The position numbers were made by a program, and so were the translations under genes. The notes under the pieces were generated by a model. It did no database searches, was not told the DNA's origin, and saw only the letters and a list, made by a program, of their open reading frames with translations. A stretch of 64,000 nt of DNA from assembly GCA_002069785.1 (NCBI GenBank), contig MWCA01000014.1, forward strand, positions 1 to 64,000, in the 5' to 3' direction. Source of the DNA: Lentisphaerae bacterium ADurb.Bin242. Lineage in GTDB: Bacteria; Verrucomicrobiota; Lentisphaeria; Victivallales; UBA1829. Below, in pieces: positions 1 to 9,485 of this stretch (position 1 is its first letter; the number at the start of each line of letters is the position of its first letter).

Positions 1-189
1 AATTGCTGCAAAAGTTTCCGTTGGAATTGCCGACTTTTTGTCTTCTCTTGCTGATTTATTCTTTTCTGTTCAGCCTTCAGCAACAGCCTCCTTTGACATG
101 GAGAATGCTTGACAGCCGAACGGGACAACCCGGATTTGAACGACAACAGTGCGGCGGGTCGCGAATGGACACCCAGGAGGAGTTATGAC

Positions 190-654
190 ATGGAGGTAAG
201 TTTACAAAAAGTTGTTCTGACGCAGAAAGAAAGAGAAGAGCTTCACAGCATCTCCCACAATGGACAACGTTCCGCACGCGTGGTTTTGCGAGCATTGATT
301 CTGCTCGGGCTTGACCGGGGCGAATATCAGGATCAGGGAAATCTGTCGGAAAGGGATATCGCTTCCATTCTTCACGTTTCCCCTTGCAGCATCAACAATA
401 TCAAGAAACGTTTTGCGGAAGGGGGATTTGAGGCCGCGCTGGAACGGAAATCGCCGCAATCCCGGCCTCTCCGGTTTGATGAAGGATTTCAGGAACAGCT
501 TGCCTCCCTGATCTCCGGCAAAGCGCCCGAAGGCCGGGGCTGGTCGCTCCGTCTCCTGGCGGATAAAATGGTTGAACTGGAACACACCGAAAAAATATCG
601 CATGAAACCGTGCGCCGCCTCCTGAACAAGGCGAACCTCTCCCTCGGACAGTGA
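190..654 (+). pseudogene. IS630-family transposase, N-terminal DNA-binding part only
   Basis: A 154-residue open frame with the layout of the first part of IS630/Tc1-mariner-like transposases: two helix-turn-helix units, with 'SERDIASILHVS' followed by 'INNIKKRF' near residues 55-75, and a second winged-helix-like part ending in 'ETVRRLLNKANLSLG'. The start at 190 is chosen because AGGAGG lies nine bases upstream; an in-frame ATG at 109 has no such site. The catalytic DDE domain that should follow is absent: only about 120 bases separate the stop from the end of the convergent Bat operon, and no DDE-like frame is visible there. The piece is therefore most likely a truncated insertion-sequence remnant. 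Terminal inverted repeats were not found. The stop is followed by a short AGTTTGTA tandem repeat. Confidence 0.7.
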
Positions 655-775
655 GTTTGTAAGTTTGTAAGTTGGGGAGTGGGGGAAGCTAGGGGAGCAA
701 TGATATAGTGCTGTCTGTACGATAGTAGATTCGTATCGAAAATGCTTCCTTCGGGATTTTCAGGAGACAGGGAAT

Positions 776-3589
776 TCAGTTGGTGGAAATGCTGTCCGGC
801 ATCCATAGGCTGGTGATGTCTTTGGCGCGGACCCAGCCTTCCGCGTCGCCGGAACGGATGCGGACCCAGTCCAGACGCCGTTCCACGATCGAAAGCTCTT
901 CGCCCGCCTTCAGCTTCATTTCAATCCGTCCGGACTGAGCCGACGGCAGTGAATAGACCGGCAGGTTCCGGACGGTGACAATCGCAAAGTCCGGGGAGTA
1001 GCTGGTCTTTTTCTGCGAAAGGTACGCCGTCCCCGGGAAGACCAGCAGAGCCAACCCGGCCGCCGCGGCGCTTCGCACGAGGATTCGGTTGAATTTCAGG
1101 GCGCGGCATCCGAGCGCGACAAAGAGAAGCATCCATCCGCAGCAGAAGAGGAACATCCATTCGTCGGGCCGCATCGAATCCCTCAGATAAGGCGGCAGGT
1201 CCGACGGACTGTCGATTTTGTATTTTTCCGGGAGCGCCAGTTTCCGGCGGACCAGATTCAGATTTTCCAGAATGTCCGAATCGCGCGGATTCAGGCGCAG
1301 GGCGCGTTCATAGCAGATCAGGGCCTTGGGCAGTTCTCCCATCCGGTAAAGACAGTTGCCCATGTTGTAGAGGATTTTCGCGGACGGCCTGCTCTTTTTG
1401 AGCTGGGCGGCATAATATTTCCCGGCCGCGTCGAACTGCCCGGCGTCATACGCATTCATCGCCTCGGCGTCGTTCCGGATCGGGATCTCTTTTTGGAGGG
1501 CGATTTCCACGCCCGGAAGGGTCAGGGCGCCCGTCAGCAGCAGAAACAGCCCGACTTTTCCCAGCGCTTTCAGGAGGGAGGCCCGGAACTCCTTCGTGAA
1601 ACGGCTTTTCATGGAGGGAACCCAGGCGGCCTGCGAGAGTTCGTCCAGCATTTTCGCCAGTTCCGGCGATTTGGGTTCCAGCGCCTTTGCGCATTCATTC
1701 AGGTCCGCTCCGGGCGGCAGCCCGAGCGTATCGGAAATATAGGAGGCGATTTCGCCGGAGCATTTGCCCGGAATCTCTTCCGGTTCCATCACGGCGATCC
1801 GCGCGAACAGCTCTTTCCGGACTTTTTTCGCCCCGGCGCGGCGCTGGAACATCGGATCGTTTTCCCGGACGGAACGCCGGAAGCGGACCCATTCGGCCGC
1901 CAGCCAGAAAAGGAGCCCCAGAAACACGACCGTCCCGCCGGAGAAAAGCATATTGCGCCACAGCGGCATGAACACTTCGCCTCCGTTCAGTTTTTTCAGG
2001 TAGAGAACCTCCTCCGGACGGCGTTTGGCCGGCTCCTGTTCCGTGCCGGACGGGGCGGCGGATTCCACCACGTAGGCGGCGTTTTGCGGCAGGACGCTGA
2101 AACCTTTTTCAACAACGATTTTCCGGCGGAATCCGGTCACGACATGTTTGCCGGAAACGGGATCGAATGTGGAAACAGGTGGAAGGACGATGTTTTCCGT
2201 GTCGCCGGAACTGGTTTCCGTGGGAATCAGAATATACCGGATTTCCGCGCAGGAACGGCTTTTGTCGATCTCGGGCGGATACACCCGGAAACCCTTCAGT
2301 TCCAGATTCCGGATGCGAAGGGTGTCCAGGGAGCCGTTCCCCTGGAATGTGATTTTCATCGTGATCGGCTCCCCGACGCGGTAAGGCGGCGGCGAGAGTG
2401 TCACATCGGTTTTCCAGAGACCCACCAGTCCCGTATAAAATTCCCCGTTTTCCGGGGGCGGGACCTTGAACGCTTCTATGGTAAGCGGAAGCGTATTCAT
2501 GTTCCGTGCAATACGCCGGTCGCGGGAGAAGAACGAATCGCCGAAGAAGTCTTCAAACATATCGTTGGACCGGGAGGCGCGGCGGTTGTCGGGAACGATC
2601 AGAGCGCTTTCGATCCGGGCGGTGATCGTCATTTTTCCGGCGGAAATCGGGCGGAACGCGGTTTTGAACGAGTAAAGCGTGTATTGACGGCCGTTCTTTT
2701 CCACGGACGATTGGGCCGCGCCGGAGAAGTTCGGATTCTCCGGATTGACGTTCTTATAGTCGTGGAAGACGGCGGCGTCCTTCTCCCCAAAGGAAATTTT
2801 CGGCCAGGTCAGCTGGGCGCGCGCCCCGGCGAGAAGGTAGACGTTGATCTCCAGGGGAATTTCTTCCCCGACATAATAGCGGGGACGCATTCCGGGGATT
2901 TCCGCCTCGGCAAACAGGATCTGATCCAGCGTGAGTTCCGTTTCTTTCCGGTTCGGAGGAGCCGTGCTGCGTTCCCCGGAGGCCGGTTGCGGAGGCCGGT
3001 TTTCCTCGGGAACTGTTTGCGGAGGCCGGGGGGCGGGAGCCGTCTGCCGGGGAGCGGGAGCCGGACGGGCAGAGGCGCCCGGCGAACGATACGAAGGCGC
3101 CGGCATCGGCGGGGGAACGGGAGCCGCCGGAACGGCGGGGGGAGCGGAAGGCGCGGGCGCTGCGGGTGCTGCGGGCACGGAATAACGGGCTTCTACCGCG
3201 GTGAATTCCACCGGTTTGGTTTTTTCCCGGCTGTGCGTCAGATCGAACGGGGGAATCGTATATGTCCCCGGCCGGGTGACGGTGAACGGGATTTGAACCT
3301 CATGGATCACAGATTGCCGGTCATTGATGATCTGAATGCTCTGGGACTGGCGGATTCCCCGGCCCCATTCCAGATTCTGGACCGGAGGACGGCGGCTGGT
3401 CAGCGGTGCGTTGCGCGTCCCGTCATTGGAACGGATGATCAGATACGCGGTTTCCCCGACGCGGACCGGTTCGGGAGAAATGAAGGTTTCCACTTTCGGC
3501 GCGGCGGCCTCCAGCGAACAGAACAGAACCGCCAGAGCCGCGGCGCCCAACGATTTGAAGTGAAACCGGACCCCATTCTTTGTGAACAT
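776..3589 (-). CDS. batD: BatD-BatE fusion protein (Bat aerotolerance-type membrane protein with TPR and SH3)
   Basis: A 937-residue envelope protein. A signal peptide (MFTKNG... to LEAAAP) leads into BatD-like beta domains, with a Pro/Ala-rich linker around residues 133-215 and a membrane helix near 545-566. A second part begins near 676 with another hydrophobic segment, then TPR repeats around 700-770 ('ILYNMGNCLYRMGELPKALICYERAL'), two membrane helices near 808-855 and a C-terminal bacterial SH3 domain near 870-925. BatD and BatE are normally separate, so this reads as a fusion. The start at 3589 has AGGAAAG upstream and gives a clean signal peptide; an upstream in-frame ATG would overlap the preceding gene. 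It follows the VWA/TPR gene by 22 bases, in one operon. Bat proteins are linked to oxygen or envelope stress tolerance in Bacteroides and Leptospira; the exact role is unsettled. Confidence 0.85.
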   Translation of the reverse strand: MFTKNGVRFHFKSLGAAALAVLFCSLEAAAPKVETFISPEPVRVGETAYLIIRSNDGTRNAPLTSRRPPVQNLEWGRGIRQSQSIQIINDRQSVIHEVQIPFTVTRPGTYTIPPFDLTHSREKTKPVEFTAVEARYSVPAAPAAPAPSAPPAVPAAPVPPPMPAPSYRSPGASARPAPAPRQTAPAPRPPQTVPEENRPPQPASGERSTAPPNRKETELTLDQILFAEAEIPGMRPRYYVGEEIPLEINVYLLAGARAQLTWPKISFGEKDAAVFHDYKNVNPENPNFSGAAQSSVEKNGRQYTLYSFKTAFRPISAGKMTITARIESALIVPDNRRASRSNDMFEDFFGDSFFSRDRRIARNMNTLPLTIEAFKVPPPENGEFYTGLVGLWKTDVTLSPPPYRVGEPITMKITFQGNGSLDTLRIRNLELKGFRVYPPEIDKSRSCAEIRYILIPTETSSGDTENIVLPPVSTFDPVSGKHVVTGFRRKIVVEKGFSVLPQNAAYVVESAAPSGTEQEPAKRRPEEVLYLKKLNGGEVFMPLWRNMLFSGGTVVFLGLLFWLAAEWVRFRRSVRENDPMFQRRAGAKKVRKELFARIAVMEPEEIPGKCSGEIASYISDTLGLPPGADLNECAKALEPKSPELAKMLDELSQAAWVPSMKSRFTKEFRASLLKALGKVGLFLLLTGALTLPGVEIALQKEIPIRNDAEAMNAYDAGQFDAAGKYYAAQLKKSRPSAKILYNMGNCLYRMGELPKALICYERALRLNPRDSDILENLNLVRRKLALPEKYKIDSPSDLPPYLRDSMRPDEWMFLFCCGWMLLFVALGCRALKFNRILVRSAAAAGLALLVFPGTAYLSQKKTSYSPDFAIVTVRNLPVYSLPSAQSGRIEMKLKAGEELSIVERRLDWVRIRSGDAEGWVRAKDITSLWMPDSISTN

Positions 3590-3611
3590 CGCCGAATCTT
3601 TCCTTCCGATA

Positions 3612-5780
3612 TTACCAGTCTTTTTCGACCGGGCGTATTCCATAATTGCGTTTCATCCGTTCTTTCAGTTCCTCTTTCAACTGTTTTTCATCGTTGGCCA
3701 TGAGATCGAGAAGAGCCTTTGCCTGTTCCTTGTCGATTTCCTTCTCTTCTTCTTTCCTGCCGTTTTGTCCTTCGTTGGACAGCTTGCCGTTTTTCGGAAG
3801 TTCCCGGTCCTTGTCGTCCTTCTGATCTTTCTGATCCTTGTCGTCTTTAGGCTGGTCCTTTGGGTCCTTCCGGTCCTGATTGCCAAGCTGTTCCAGGGCT
3901 TTTTTCAGATGGTCTTCCGCCTGCCTGTCATTTTTCCGGGCCTGGGCGTCTTTCGCCTTGTCCAGTTCTTCCCCGGCTTTCCGGGCCTGTTCTTCCAGCT
4001 TTTCCTGATTCAGGTCTTTGGCCTGCTTTTCGAGTTCGCGAGTGCTTTCGCGGGCTTTTTGCGTCTGATCTTGAGGCTTCTGCTGGTCTTGCTGCTGTTG
4101 GCCTTGCTGGTTTTGCGGTTGCTTCTGCTGGTCTTGCTTTTGCTGTTGTTGCTGTCCCTGCTGCTGTTGCTTCTGTTGATCCTTCTGCTGTTGCTGATCC
4201 AGGGCTTTTTGGGTATTTTGACGGGCTTCCTGCTGTTTTTTCTTGAGTTCTTCCAGTTTCTTCTTGAAGTCTTCCGCAGACTTGCGGTCGCGAAGGAGGA
4301 GCTGCTGATTTTTGCTTACCGGGAGGATGTCCCGTCCGTCCCGCATGGATTCCTTGTAAATGTCTTCGGTGGCGCAAAGCTGCTTGAGAGAGGCGTCGGT
4401 CTGCTGAAGGGCCTGGTCAAGCTGCTGCCGGCGGAGCGATTCCTGTGCTTTTTGAAGGAGTTCGCGCGAAGCCTGATGGTTCAGCACCCCGAGGTTCTGG
4501 CACGACCGGGAACGGACTTCCGTTTCCGCTCCGGATGCGGAAATGGCCTGTTCATACAGGGCAGTTGCCTTTGCCGGGTCTTTTTCCCCGGTCTGGGCTT
4601 TCAGCCCTTCATTGTAAAGGACGACGGGAGAAAGTTTCTGCGCTTTTTCCGGGACCGCTCTGGTTTCCTGTCCGGCGGGGGAAACGGATTCGGAAGGCGC
4701 GGCCTGTTCCTGCGCGGAGAGCCCGGCGCCGCCGAGAAGGGCGGAAATCAGAAGAATGGTCTTGACGGAGGCGGATTTTCCGGACCGCTTTTCCGGAAGG
4801 GCGAACCAGAGGCAGAGAAGGAAGAACGCGGCGAGAAGCGGGTAGACCGGGCGTTCGATGGGACGGGTCTGCTTGCCGCTGTCCATCTCCCGGACGTCCA
4901 GTTTTTTGATGCGGGCCTCGACCTCGGCGATTCCCGGATGGGTGGTGGTGGAACGCACATAGATTCCTCCCGTTTTCCGGGCGAGAAGCGAAAGCTGTTT
5001 TTCATTGAGGGGAGCGTTGACGATGTTGCCGCTGCTGTCTTTCAGCGTATGAATGTTTCCATCGGCGTCCGGAACCTGAATGATGGAGGGCTGGGAGGGG
5101 TCGCCCACGCCGAGGATGAAAAGCGGGATTTTGAGGCGGATGATTTCCTCCAGCGCCTTGCCGCTGTCCCCGGTGAGCTCATCGCCGTCGGTGATCAGGA
5201 GGATGGCGCGGAAAGACGTCTCGGCCGCGCGGAATCCGCGGACGGCTTCGCCGAGGGCTTTTTCCAGGTTGGTGCCGCCGACGGGAATGGAGTCGGTGGC
5301 AAGCTCGCTGACCGTCTGGAGGAAGCTGGTTTTGTCGATGGTCAGCGGACATTCGAGGAAGGCGTGTCCGGCGAAGGCGATCAGCCCGAAACGGTCTCCC
5401 GGGTTGTTTTCTGCAAGCTGCCGGACGAGCCATTTGGCATGTTCGAGGCGCGAAGGACGGACGTCTTGCGAAAGCATGCTCTTCGAGGTGTCAAAAACGA
5501 CCATCAGGTCGCGTCCGTGTCCGGTGTACGGCAGAATGCTCACGCCCCACGACGGACGCGCCGCGGCGACGAAAAGCAGAAACAGGACCGCGGTCAGGAT
5601 CACGCCCCGCCAGAACCGGAGGCTTGCCGAGACGGAAACATATCGCGGATCATCCGAACGTTTCCCGAAAAAGAGTTTCAGGACGGCTGTCCGTTTGAAC
5701 CATGCGTAGTAAAAAAGAAACCATATCAGCGGAAGAACCCATACAAGATTCCATAAGATTTCCCCTTCCAGCAAAGTCAT
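3612..5780 (-). CDS. batB: BatB-type von Willebrand A protein fused to a BatC-like TPR/Q-rich tail
   Basis: A 722-residue membrane protein. Helices at about 8-26 and 57-75 precede a VWA domain with a complete MIDAS: DTSKS (97-101), a Thr near 170 in 'VGGT', and 'TDGD' near 198. A third helix lies at 312-329 and another hydrophobic stretch at 340-356. The rest is periplasmic or cytosolic, with a TPR-like part (about 385-470) and a Gln/Lys-rich low-complexity segment (about 520-575) followed by a charged tail. The MIDAS suggests Mg-dependent protein binding. The start at 5780 is supported by GGGGAGGAG eight bases upstream. It is first in the operon, ahead of the BatD-BatE fusion. The MoxR ATPase, DUF58 protein and BatA that usually precede are not here: the next gene upstream is divergent iorA. 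Confidence 0.85.
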   Translation of the reverse strand: MTLLEGEILWNLVWVLPLIWFLFYYAWFKRTAVLKLFFGKRSDDPRYVSVSASLRFWRGVILTAVLFLLFVAAARPSWGVSILPYTGHGRDLMVVFDTSKSMLSQDVRPSRLEHAKWLVRQLAENNPGDRFGLIAFAGHAFLECPLTIDKTSFLQTVSELATDSIPVGGTNLEKALGEAVRGFRAAETSFRAILLITDGDELTGDSGKALEEIIRLKIPLFILGVGDPSQPSIIQVPDADGNIHTLKDSSGNIVNAPLNEKQLSLLARKTGGIYVRSTTTHPGIAEVEARIKKLDVREMDSGKQTRPIERPVYPLLAAFFLLCLWFALPEKRSGKSASVKTILLISALLGGAGLSAQEQAAPSESVSPAGQETRAVPEKAQKLSPVVLYNEGLKAQTGEKDPAKATALYEQAISASGAETEVRSRSCQNLGVLNHQASRELLQKAQESLRRQQLDQALQQTDASLKQLCATEDIYKESMRDGRDILPVSKNQQLLLRDRKSAEDFKKKLEELKKKQQEARQNTQKALDQQQQKDQQKQQQQGQQQQQKQDQQKQPQNQQGQQQQDQQKPQDQTQKARESTRELEKQAKDLNQEKLEEQARKAGEELDKAKDAQARKNDRQAEDHLKKALEQLGNQDRKDPKDQPKDDKDQKDQKDDKDRELPKNGKLSNEGQNGRKEEEKEIDKEQAKALLDLMANDEKQLKEELKERMKRNYGIRPVEKDW

Positions 5781-6008
5781 CGCACGATTCTCCTCCCCTG
5801 TAAAGTCTCTCTTCCGCCGACGCAATGCGTGCTGAAAAACAATCGGCAATATATGCGGTTATAGACAAAACACCGGGGGAAAAGTTCCCTTTCCGGATAA
5901 AAAAATTCCGATCCATGCGAAACGGGCGTGCGGCGGGCGTCGCCGCCGCGCGGGAACGGACGTGCGGAAACGCCGAAGCGCTTTTTGGAAAAAACCGCGA
6001 AAAGTCCT

Positions 6009-6037
6009 TGCAATCAGGCAATAATCGGCGTAAATTA
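6009..6037 (+). promoter_or_regulatory. Probable sigma70-type promoter of the ior operon
   Basis: TTGCAA at 6009-6014 and TAAATT at 6032-6037 are separated by 17 bases, about 40 bases upstream of the iorA start. Good spacing, moderate match at both boxes. Confidence 0.5.
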
Positions 6038-6077
6038 CCGTTTTGAAGTAAAGAGAACCATTCAGGTGATTGGGATT

Positions 6078-7661
6078 ATGGCAGAGAAGCGTGTTGTTTT
6101 GAGTGGAGACGAGGCGGTCGCGGAAGCGGCTCTCGCCTGCGGCGTGATGCTTGGAACCGGGTATCCGGGAACGCCTTCGACGGAGATTCTGGAACATTTT
6201 TCCGCCATCGGCGGGAAGGCGCAGTGGTCGCCCAATGAAAAAGTGGCGCTGGAAGTGGGAATCGGCGTGGCCTTTGCGGGGGCGAGGTCGCTGGTCACCA
6301 TGAAGCACGTCGGACTCAATGTTGCGGCCGATCCGCTGTTCACGCTCACCTATACCGGCGTCGAGGGCGGGCTGGTCGTGGTTTCCGCCGACGATCCGGG
6401 AATGGCCTCCAGCCAGAACGAACAGGACAACCGCCTGTATGCCGCCGCCGCTCACCTGCCCGTGTTCGAGCCGTCGGACAGCCGGGAGGCATACGATTTC
6501 ACCCTCCGCGCCTTTGCGCTTTCCGAAGAATTTCATACGCCCGTTCTGCTGCGCATGACCACCCGGGTCTGCCACTCGCGTTCCCCGGTGACTCTCCGGG
6601 AAGAAAAAGAAACACCCGTCTCGAAGCCGTATCGCAAGAACATTCAGGAGCGGGTGATGGTTCCGGCCTTTGCAAAGAAGGCCCATGTGACGCTGTTCCG
6701 CAAGATGGAAGCCCTGGCGCGGTGGAACGAAAAATCCGACCTGAATCAGACGTTCGGGCCCGAAACCGCCGAACGGGGGATCATCACTTCCGGCGCGGCG
6801 TTCCAGCACTCCATGGAGGCGGCGCCCGGCGCCCGCATCCTGAAGCTGGGAATGACCTGGCCGCTCCCGTTCGAGGCCATTGCGAAGTTCGTTGCCGGCA
6901 GCAAGCGCACGGTCGTGGTCGAGGAAGGTGAAAAGTTTCTGGCCGGGAAGATTCTCGAGCATGGAATTCCTGTGGAACCCAAGGCGGACGCCTTCCTTTT
7001 CGGCGAACTGGACGTTGCCAGGGTCAAAAAGCTTCTGGCGCGCGATGAAAGTCCCGAACCGGCGGCGAAGCCGGGGCGTCCTCCGCAGCTTTGTCCGGGA
7101 TGTCCCCATCGGAAGGTTTTTGAAACCCTGCGCGATCTCGGCTGCATCGTTTCCGGAGACATCGGCTGCTACACGCTGGGCGTGATGCCTCCCTTCGATG
7201 CCATCGACAGCTGCGTCTGCATGGGGGCAAGCATCGGCGCCGGGCTGGGACTCCGTCACGGTCTGGCCGAAGCGGAAGCGCGCAAGGTGGTCAGCGTCAT
7301 CGGCGACAGCACGTTCGTCCACAGCGGGCTCACCGGGATCGTCGAGATGGTCTACAACAAGCCCGCCACAGGGCACCTGGTCCTGATCCTGGACAACGCC
7401 ACCACCGCCATGACCGGGTTGCAGGAGAACCCCGCCACCGGACGTCATCTGGATATGAGCGAAACCACCCCGCTGAATCTGGCGGCGGTCTGCAAGGCGA
7501 TCGGCGCGGACTCTGTGGATGTGATCGATCCGACCGCCGACAACCCCGGATTCGTCGCGCTCGTGAAGGAACGTCTGGCCTCCAGCGACGCCAGCGTGAT
7601 CATTGCGCGCCGCCCGTGCATCCTTCAGGTGAAAAAACTGGCGAAAACCAAAAAACAGTGA
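6078..7661 (+). CDS. iorA: Indolepyruvate ferredoxin oxidoreductase, alpha subunit, lacking the C-terminal ferredoxin domain
   Basis: A 527-residue subunit of the enzyme that oxidatively decarboxylates aryl pyruvates (from Trp, Phe, Tyr) to aryl-acetyl-CoA using ferredoxin. The N-terminal part shows the pyrimidine-binding fold with 'GYPGTPSTEIL'. The C-terminal thiamine-diphosphate part shows 'LCPGCPHR', 'CVCMGASIGAGLGLRHG' and 'IGDSTFVHSG'. The start at 6078 is chosen because AGGTGAT lies just upstream and the family N-terminus begins there. Family members normally continue with a tail carrying eight cysteines that bind two 4Fe-4S clusters; this protein stops soon after 'ARRPCILQ' and has no such tail, so electrons must leave through another protein or the tail is encoded elsewhere. 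It is followed directly by iorB. Confidence 0.92.
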   Translation: MAEKRVVLSGDEAVAEAALACGVMLGTGYPGTPSTEILEHFSAIGGKAQWSPNEKVALEVGIGVAFAGARSLVTMKHVGLNVAADPLFTLTYTGVEGGLVVVSADDPGMASSQNEQDNRLYAAAAHLPVFEPSDSREAYDFTLRAFALSEEFHTPVLLRMTTRVCHSRSPVTLREEKETPVSKPYRKNIQERVMVPAFAKKAHVTLFRKMEALARWNEKSDLNQTFGPETAERGIITSGAAFQHSMEAAPGARILKLGMTWPLPFEAIAKFVAGSKRTVVVEEGEKFLAGKILEHGIPVEPKADAFLFGELDVARVKKLLARDESPEPAAKPGRPPQLCPGCPHRKVFETLRDLGCIVSGDIGCYTLGVMPPFDAIDSCVCMGASIGAGLGLRHGLAEAEARKVVSVIGDSTFVHSGLTGIVEMVYNKPATGHLVLILDNATTAMTGLQENPATGRHLDMSETTPLNLAAVCKAIGADSVDVIDPTADNPGFVALVKERLASSDASVIIARRPCILQVKKLAKTKKQ

Positions 7662-7673
7662 GGCAGAGTTTCC

Positions 7674-8150
7674 ATGAATGAACCGGTTACCAACGTCCTT
7701 TTCGCCGGAATCGGTGGACAGGGCATCATCAAGGCCTCGGACATGCTCACGGAAGCCGCTTTCCGGATGGGCTGCGACGTGAAGAAAAGCGAACTCCACG
7801 GAATGAGCCAGCGGGGCGGCTCGGTCTCCAGCGACGTCCGGTTCGGGAAAAAGGTGTACAGCCCGATGATTCCCCGCGGCGAAGCCGACTACCTGATCGC
7901 CGTTTCCGAAGACCAGATCGAAGTCTGCGCGGGAACCCTCCGGAAAAACGCCGTCATCATCCGTCCGTCCGACATCGATCCGGCCGACGCTTCTTCCAGG
8001 ATGCTGAACATCGCCATGCTCGGCCGGCTCAACCGGCACCTGAAATTCCCGGAAACTCTCTGGGTGGAGATCATCCGGGAATCCTTCCCGGCGGAAATCG
8101 CCGAAGAAAACATTGCCGCTTTCCGGCGCGCGGCCGGCGGCAAGGAGTAA
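7674..8150 (+). CDS. iorB: Indolepyruvate ferredoxin oxidoreductase, beta subunit
   Basis: A 158-residue partner of the alpha subunit. It has the gamma-type fold of 2-oxoacid:ferredoxin oxidoreductases, with 'FAGIGGQGIIKAS' at residues 10-22 and 'ELHGMSQRGGSV' near 40-51, both typical of IorB. It is short compared with many IorB proteins (roughly 190-200 residues), mainly because the C-terminus ends soon after the last helix. The gene begins 12 bases after iorA and ends 6 bases before the ligase gene, so all are likely one transcript. With IorA it converts aryl pyruvates plus CoA to aryl-acetyl-CoA. Confidence 0.9.
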   Translation: MNEPVTNVLFAGIGGQGIIKASDMLTEAAFRMGCDVKKSELHGMSQRGGSVSSDVRFGKKVYSPMIPRGEADYLIAVSEDQIEVCAGTLRKNAVIIRPSDIDPADASSRMLNIAMLGRLNRHLKFPETLWVEIIRESFPAEIAEENIAAFRRAAGGKE

Positions 8151-8156
8151 ATCATC

Positions 8157-9470
8157 ATGCAGCAGCCCCTTTTCAACCCGGTCAGTTCCACCGATTATCT
8201 CCCGGCGCCGAAGCTCCGCGAACTTCAGACGGAGCGTTTCGCCCGGATCATCCGCAGAGCTTACGAAAACGTTCCTTTTTTCCGGAAACGCATGGACGAC
8301 CGGAATCGGACGCCCGATTCCTTCCGGAGCCTGGAGGACGTCGCCCTCCTGCCGTTCACCGTCAAGGCGGACCTCCGGGAGACCTATCCGTTCGGCCTGT
8401 TTGCGAGCCCGCTCAAGGAGATCGTGCGCCTCCACGCGTCCAGCGGAACGACGGGCAAGCCCATCGTGGTGGCCTATACGAAGGGGGACCTCGCGGTCTG
8501 GGAGGAGGCCATGATGCGGACCCTTGCGGCGGCCGGCGTCAGCAGCGGCGACATCGTCCAGAACTCCTTCGGCTACGGACTTTTCACCGGCGGCCTGGGC
8601 GCCCACTACGGCGCCGAGGGGCTCGGCGCCACCGTGATTCCCGCGTCCGGCGGCAACACGGAACGGCAGATCATGCTGATGAAGGATTTCGGCGTGACTG
8701 TGATCTGCTGCACTCCCAGCTACTTTGTCCACCTGATCGAAGAAGCCGGAAAAATGGGCGTGGACCTTCGCAAGCTTCCGCTCCGCATCGGCATTTTCGG
8801 CGCGGAGCCGTGGACTTTTGAAATGCGCCGTCACATCGAGGAAGCCGCCGGAATCAAGGCGTTCGACATCTACGGTCTTTCCGAGATCACGGGGCCCGGC
8901 GTCGGCGCCGAATGCGAATGCCAGTGCGGGCTCCATATCTTCGAGGACCACTTCTATCCGGAGATCATCGATCCCGACACGCTGGAAGTCCTGCCCGACG
9001 GCAAGGAAGGCGAGCTGGTGCTTTCCACTCTTTCCAAAATGGCCATGCCGATGCTCCGCTACCGCACGCGGGACCTGACCTCCATCCTCACGGAAAAGTG
9101 TGCCTGCGGACGCACGATCCGCCGGATTTCCAAAATTTCGCACCGCAGCGACGACATGTTCATCATCCGCGGCGTGAACGTCTTCCCGTCCCAGATCGAA
9201 ACCGCGATCCTGAACGAGGAGAAGCATCTGCCCCATTACCAGATCATCCTGACGCGGAGCCACGGACTCGACAACATCGAAGTCGATATCGAAGTCACGC
9301 CCGAGATGTTCAGCGACAAGGTCAGCGCCATGGAAGAATTGACGCAGCGTTTCTCCCATGCCATCGAAAGGGTCATCAGCCTCCGCGTCCTGGTGAAAAT
9401 GCTGCCGCCCAATTCCGTTCCCCGCAGCGAAGGCAAAGCCAGGCGCGTCATAGACAAACGCAACCTCTAA
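8157..9470 (+). CDS. paaK: Phenylacetate-CoA ligase-like enzyme (PaaK type)
   Basis: A 437-residue AMP-forming adenylate enzyme of the PaaK family, close to the usual family length. The P-loop is 'SSGTTGKPIVVAYT' (near residue 98-111), the adenylate motif is 'DIYGLSEITGPGV' (near 238-250) and the C-terminal lid begins near 'RSDDMFIIRGVNVFPSQIE'. In cells with indolepyruvate oxidoreductase the enzyme is thought to run toward ATP formation from aryl-acetyl-CoA, or to activate aryl acids. Here it sits between iorB and an ACT-domain gene, an arrangement common in anaerobes and archaea, so a role in aromatic amino-acid fermentation is likely. AAGGAG precedes the start. Confidence 0.9.
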   Translation: MQQPLFNPVSSTDYLPAPKLRELQTERFARIIRRAYENVPFFRKRMDDRNRTPDSFRSLEDVALLPFTVKADLRETYPFGLFASPLKEIVRLHASSGTTGKPIVVAYTKGDLAVWEEAMMRTLAAAGVSSGDIVQNSFGYGLFTGGLGAHYGAEGLGATVIPASGGNTERQIMLMKDFGVTVICCTPSYFVHLIEEAGKMGVDLRKLPLRIGIFGAEPWTFEMRRHIEEAAGIKAFDIYGLSEITGPGVGAECECQCGLHIFEDHFYPEIIDPDTLEVLPDGKEGELVLSTLSKMAMPMLRYRTRDLTSILTEKCACGRTIRRISKISHRSDDMFIIRGVNVFPSQIETAILNEEKHLPHYQIILTRSHGLDNIEVDIEVTPEMFSDKVSAMEELTQRFSHAIERVISLRVLVKMLPPNSVPRSEGKARRVIDKRNL

Positions 9471-9485
9471 TTCAGGAGAAACATC

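Noticed and set aside
655..775. Programmed frameshift joining the IS630 N-terminal part to a DDE domain
   Set aside because: No frame in the 120 bases that follow encodes a DDE catalytic domain.
1493..3703. Long open frame (over 700 codons) on the plus strand
   Set aside because: It is antisense to the BatD-BatE gene, Arg/Gly/Phe-rich with no domain, and results from high GC in the third positions of the real gene.
4070..4260. Q/K-rich low-complexity stretch as a repeat array or CRISPR
   Set aside because: It is in-frame CAG/AAG-type codon repetition within the BatB-BatC coding sequence, with no spacer structure.
5859..9359. Very long minus-strand open frame (over 1100 codons)
   Set aside because: It mirrors iorA-iorB-paaK, which carry clear motifs; the antisense translation has no recognisable domain and a strong His/Arg/Gly bias.
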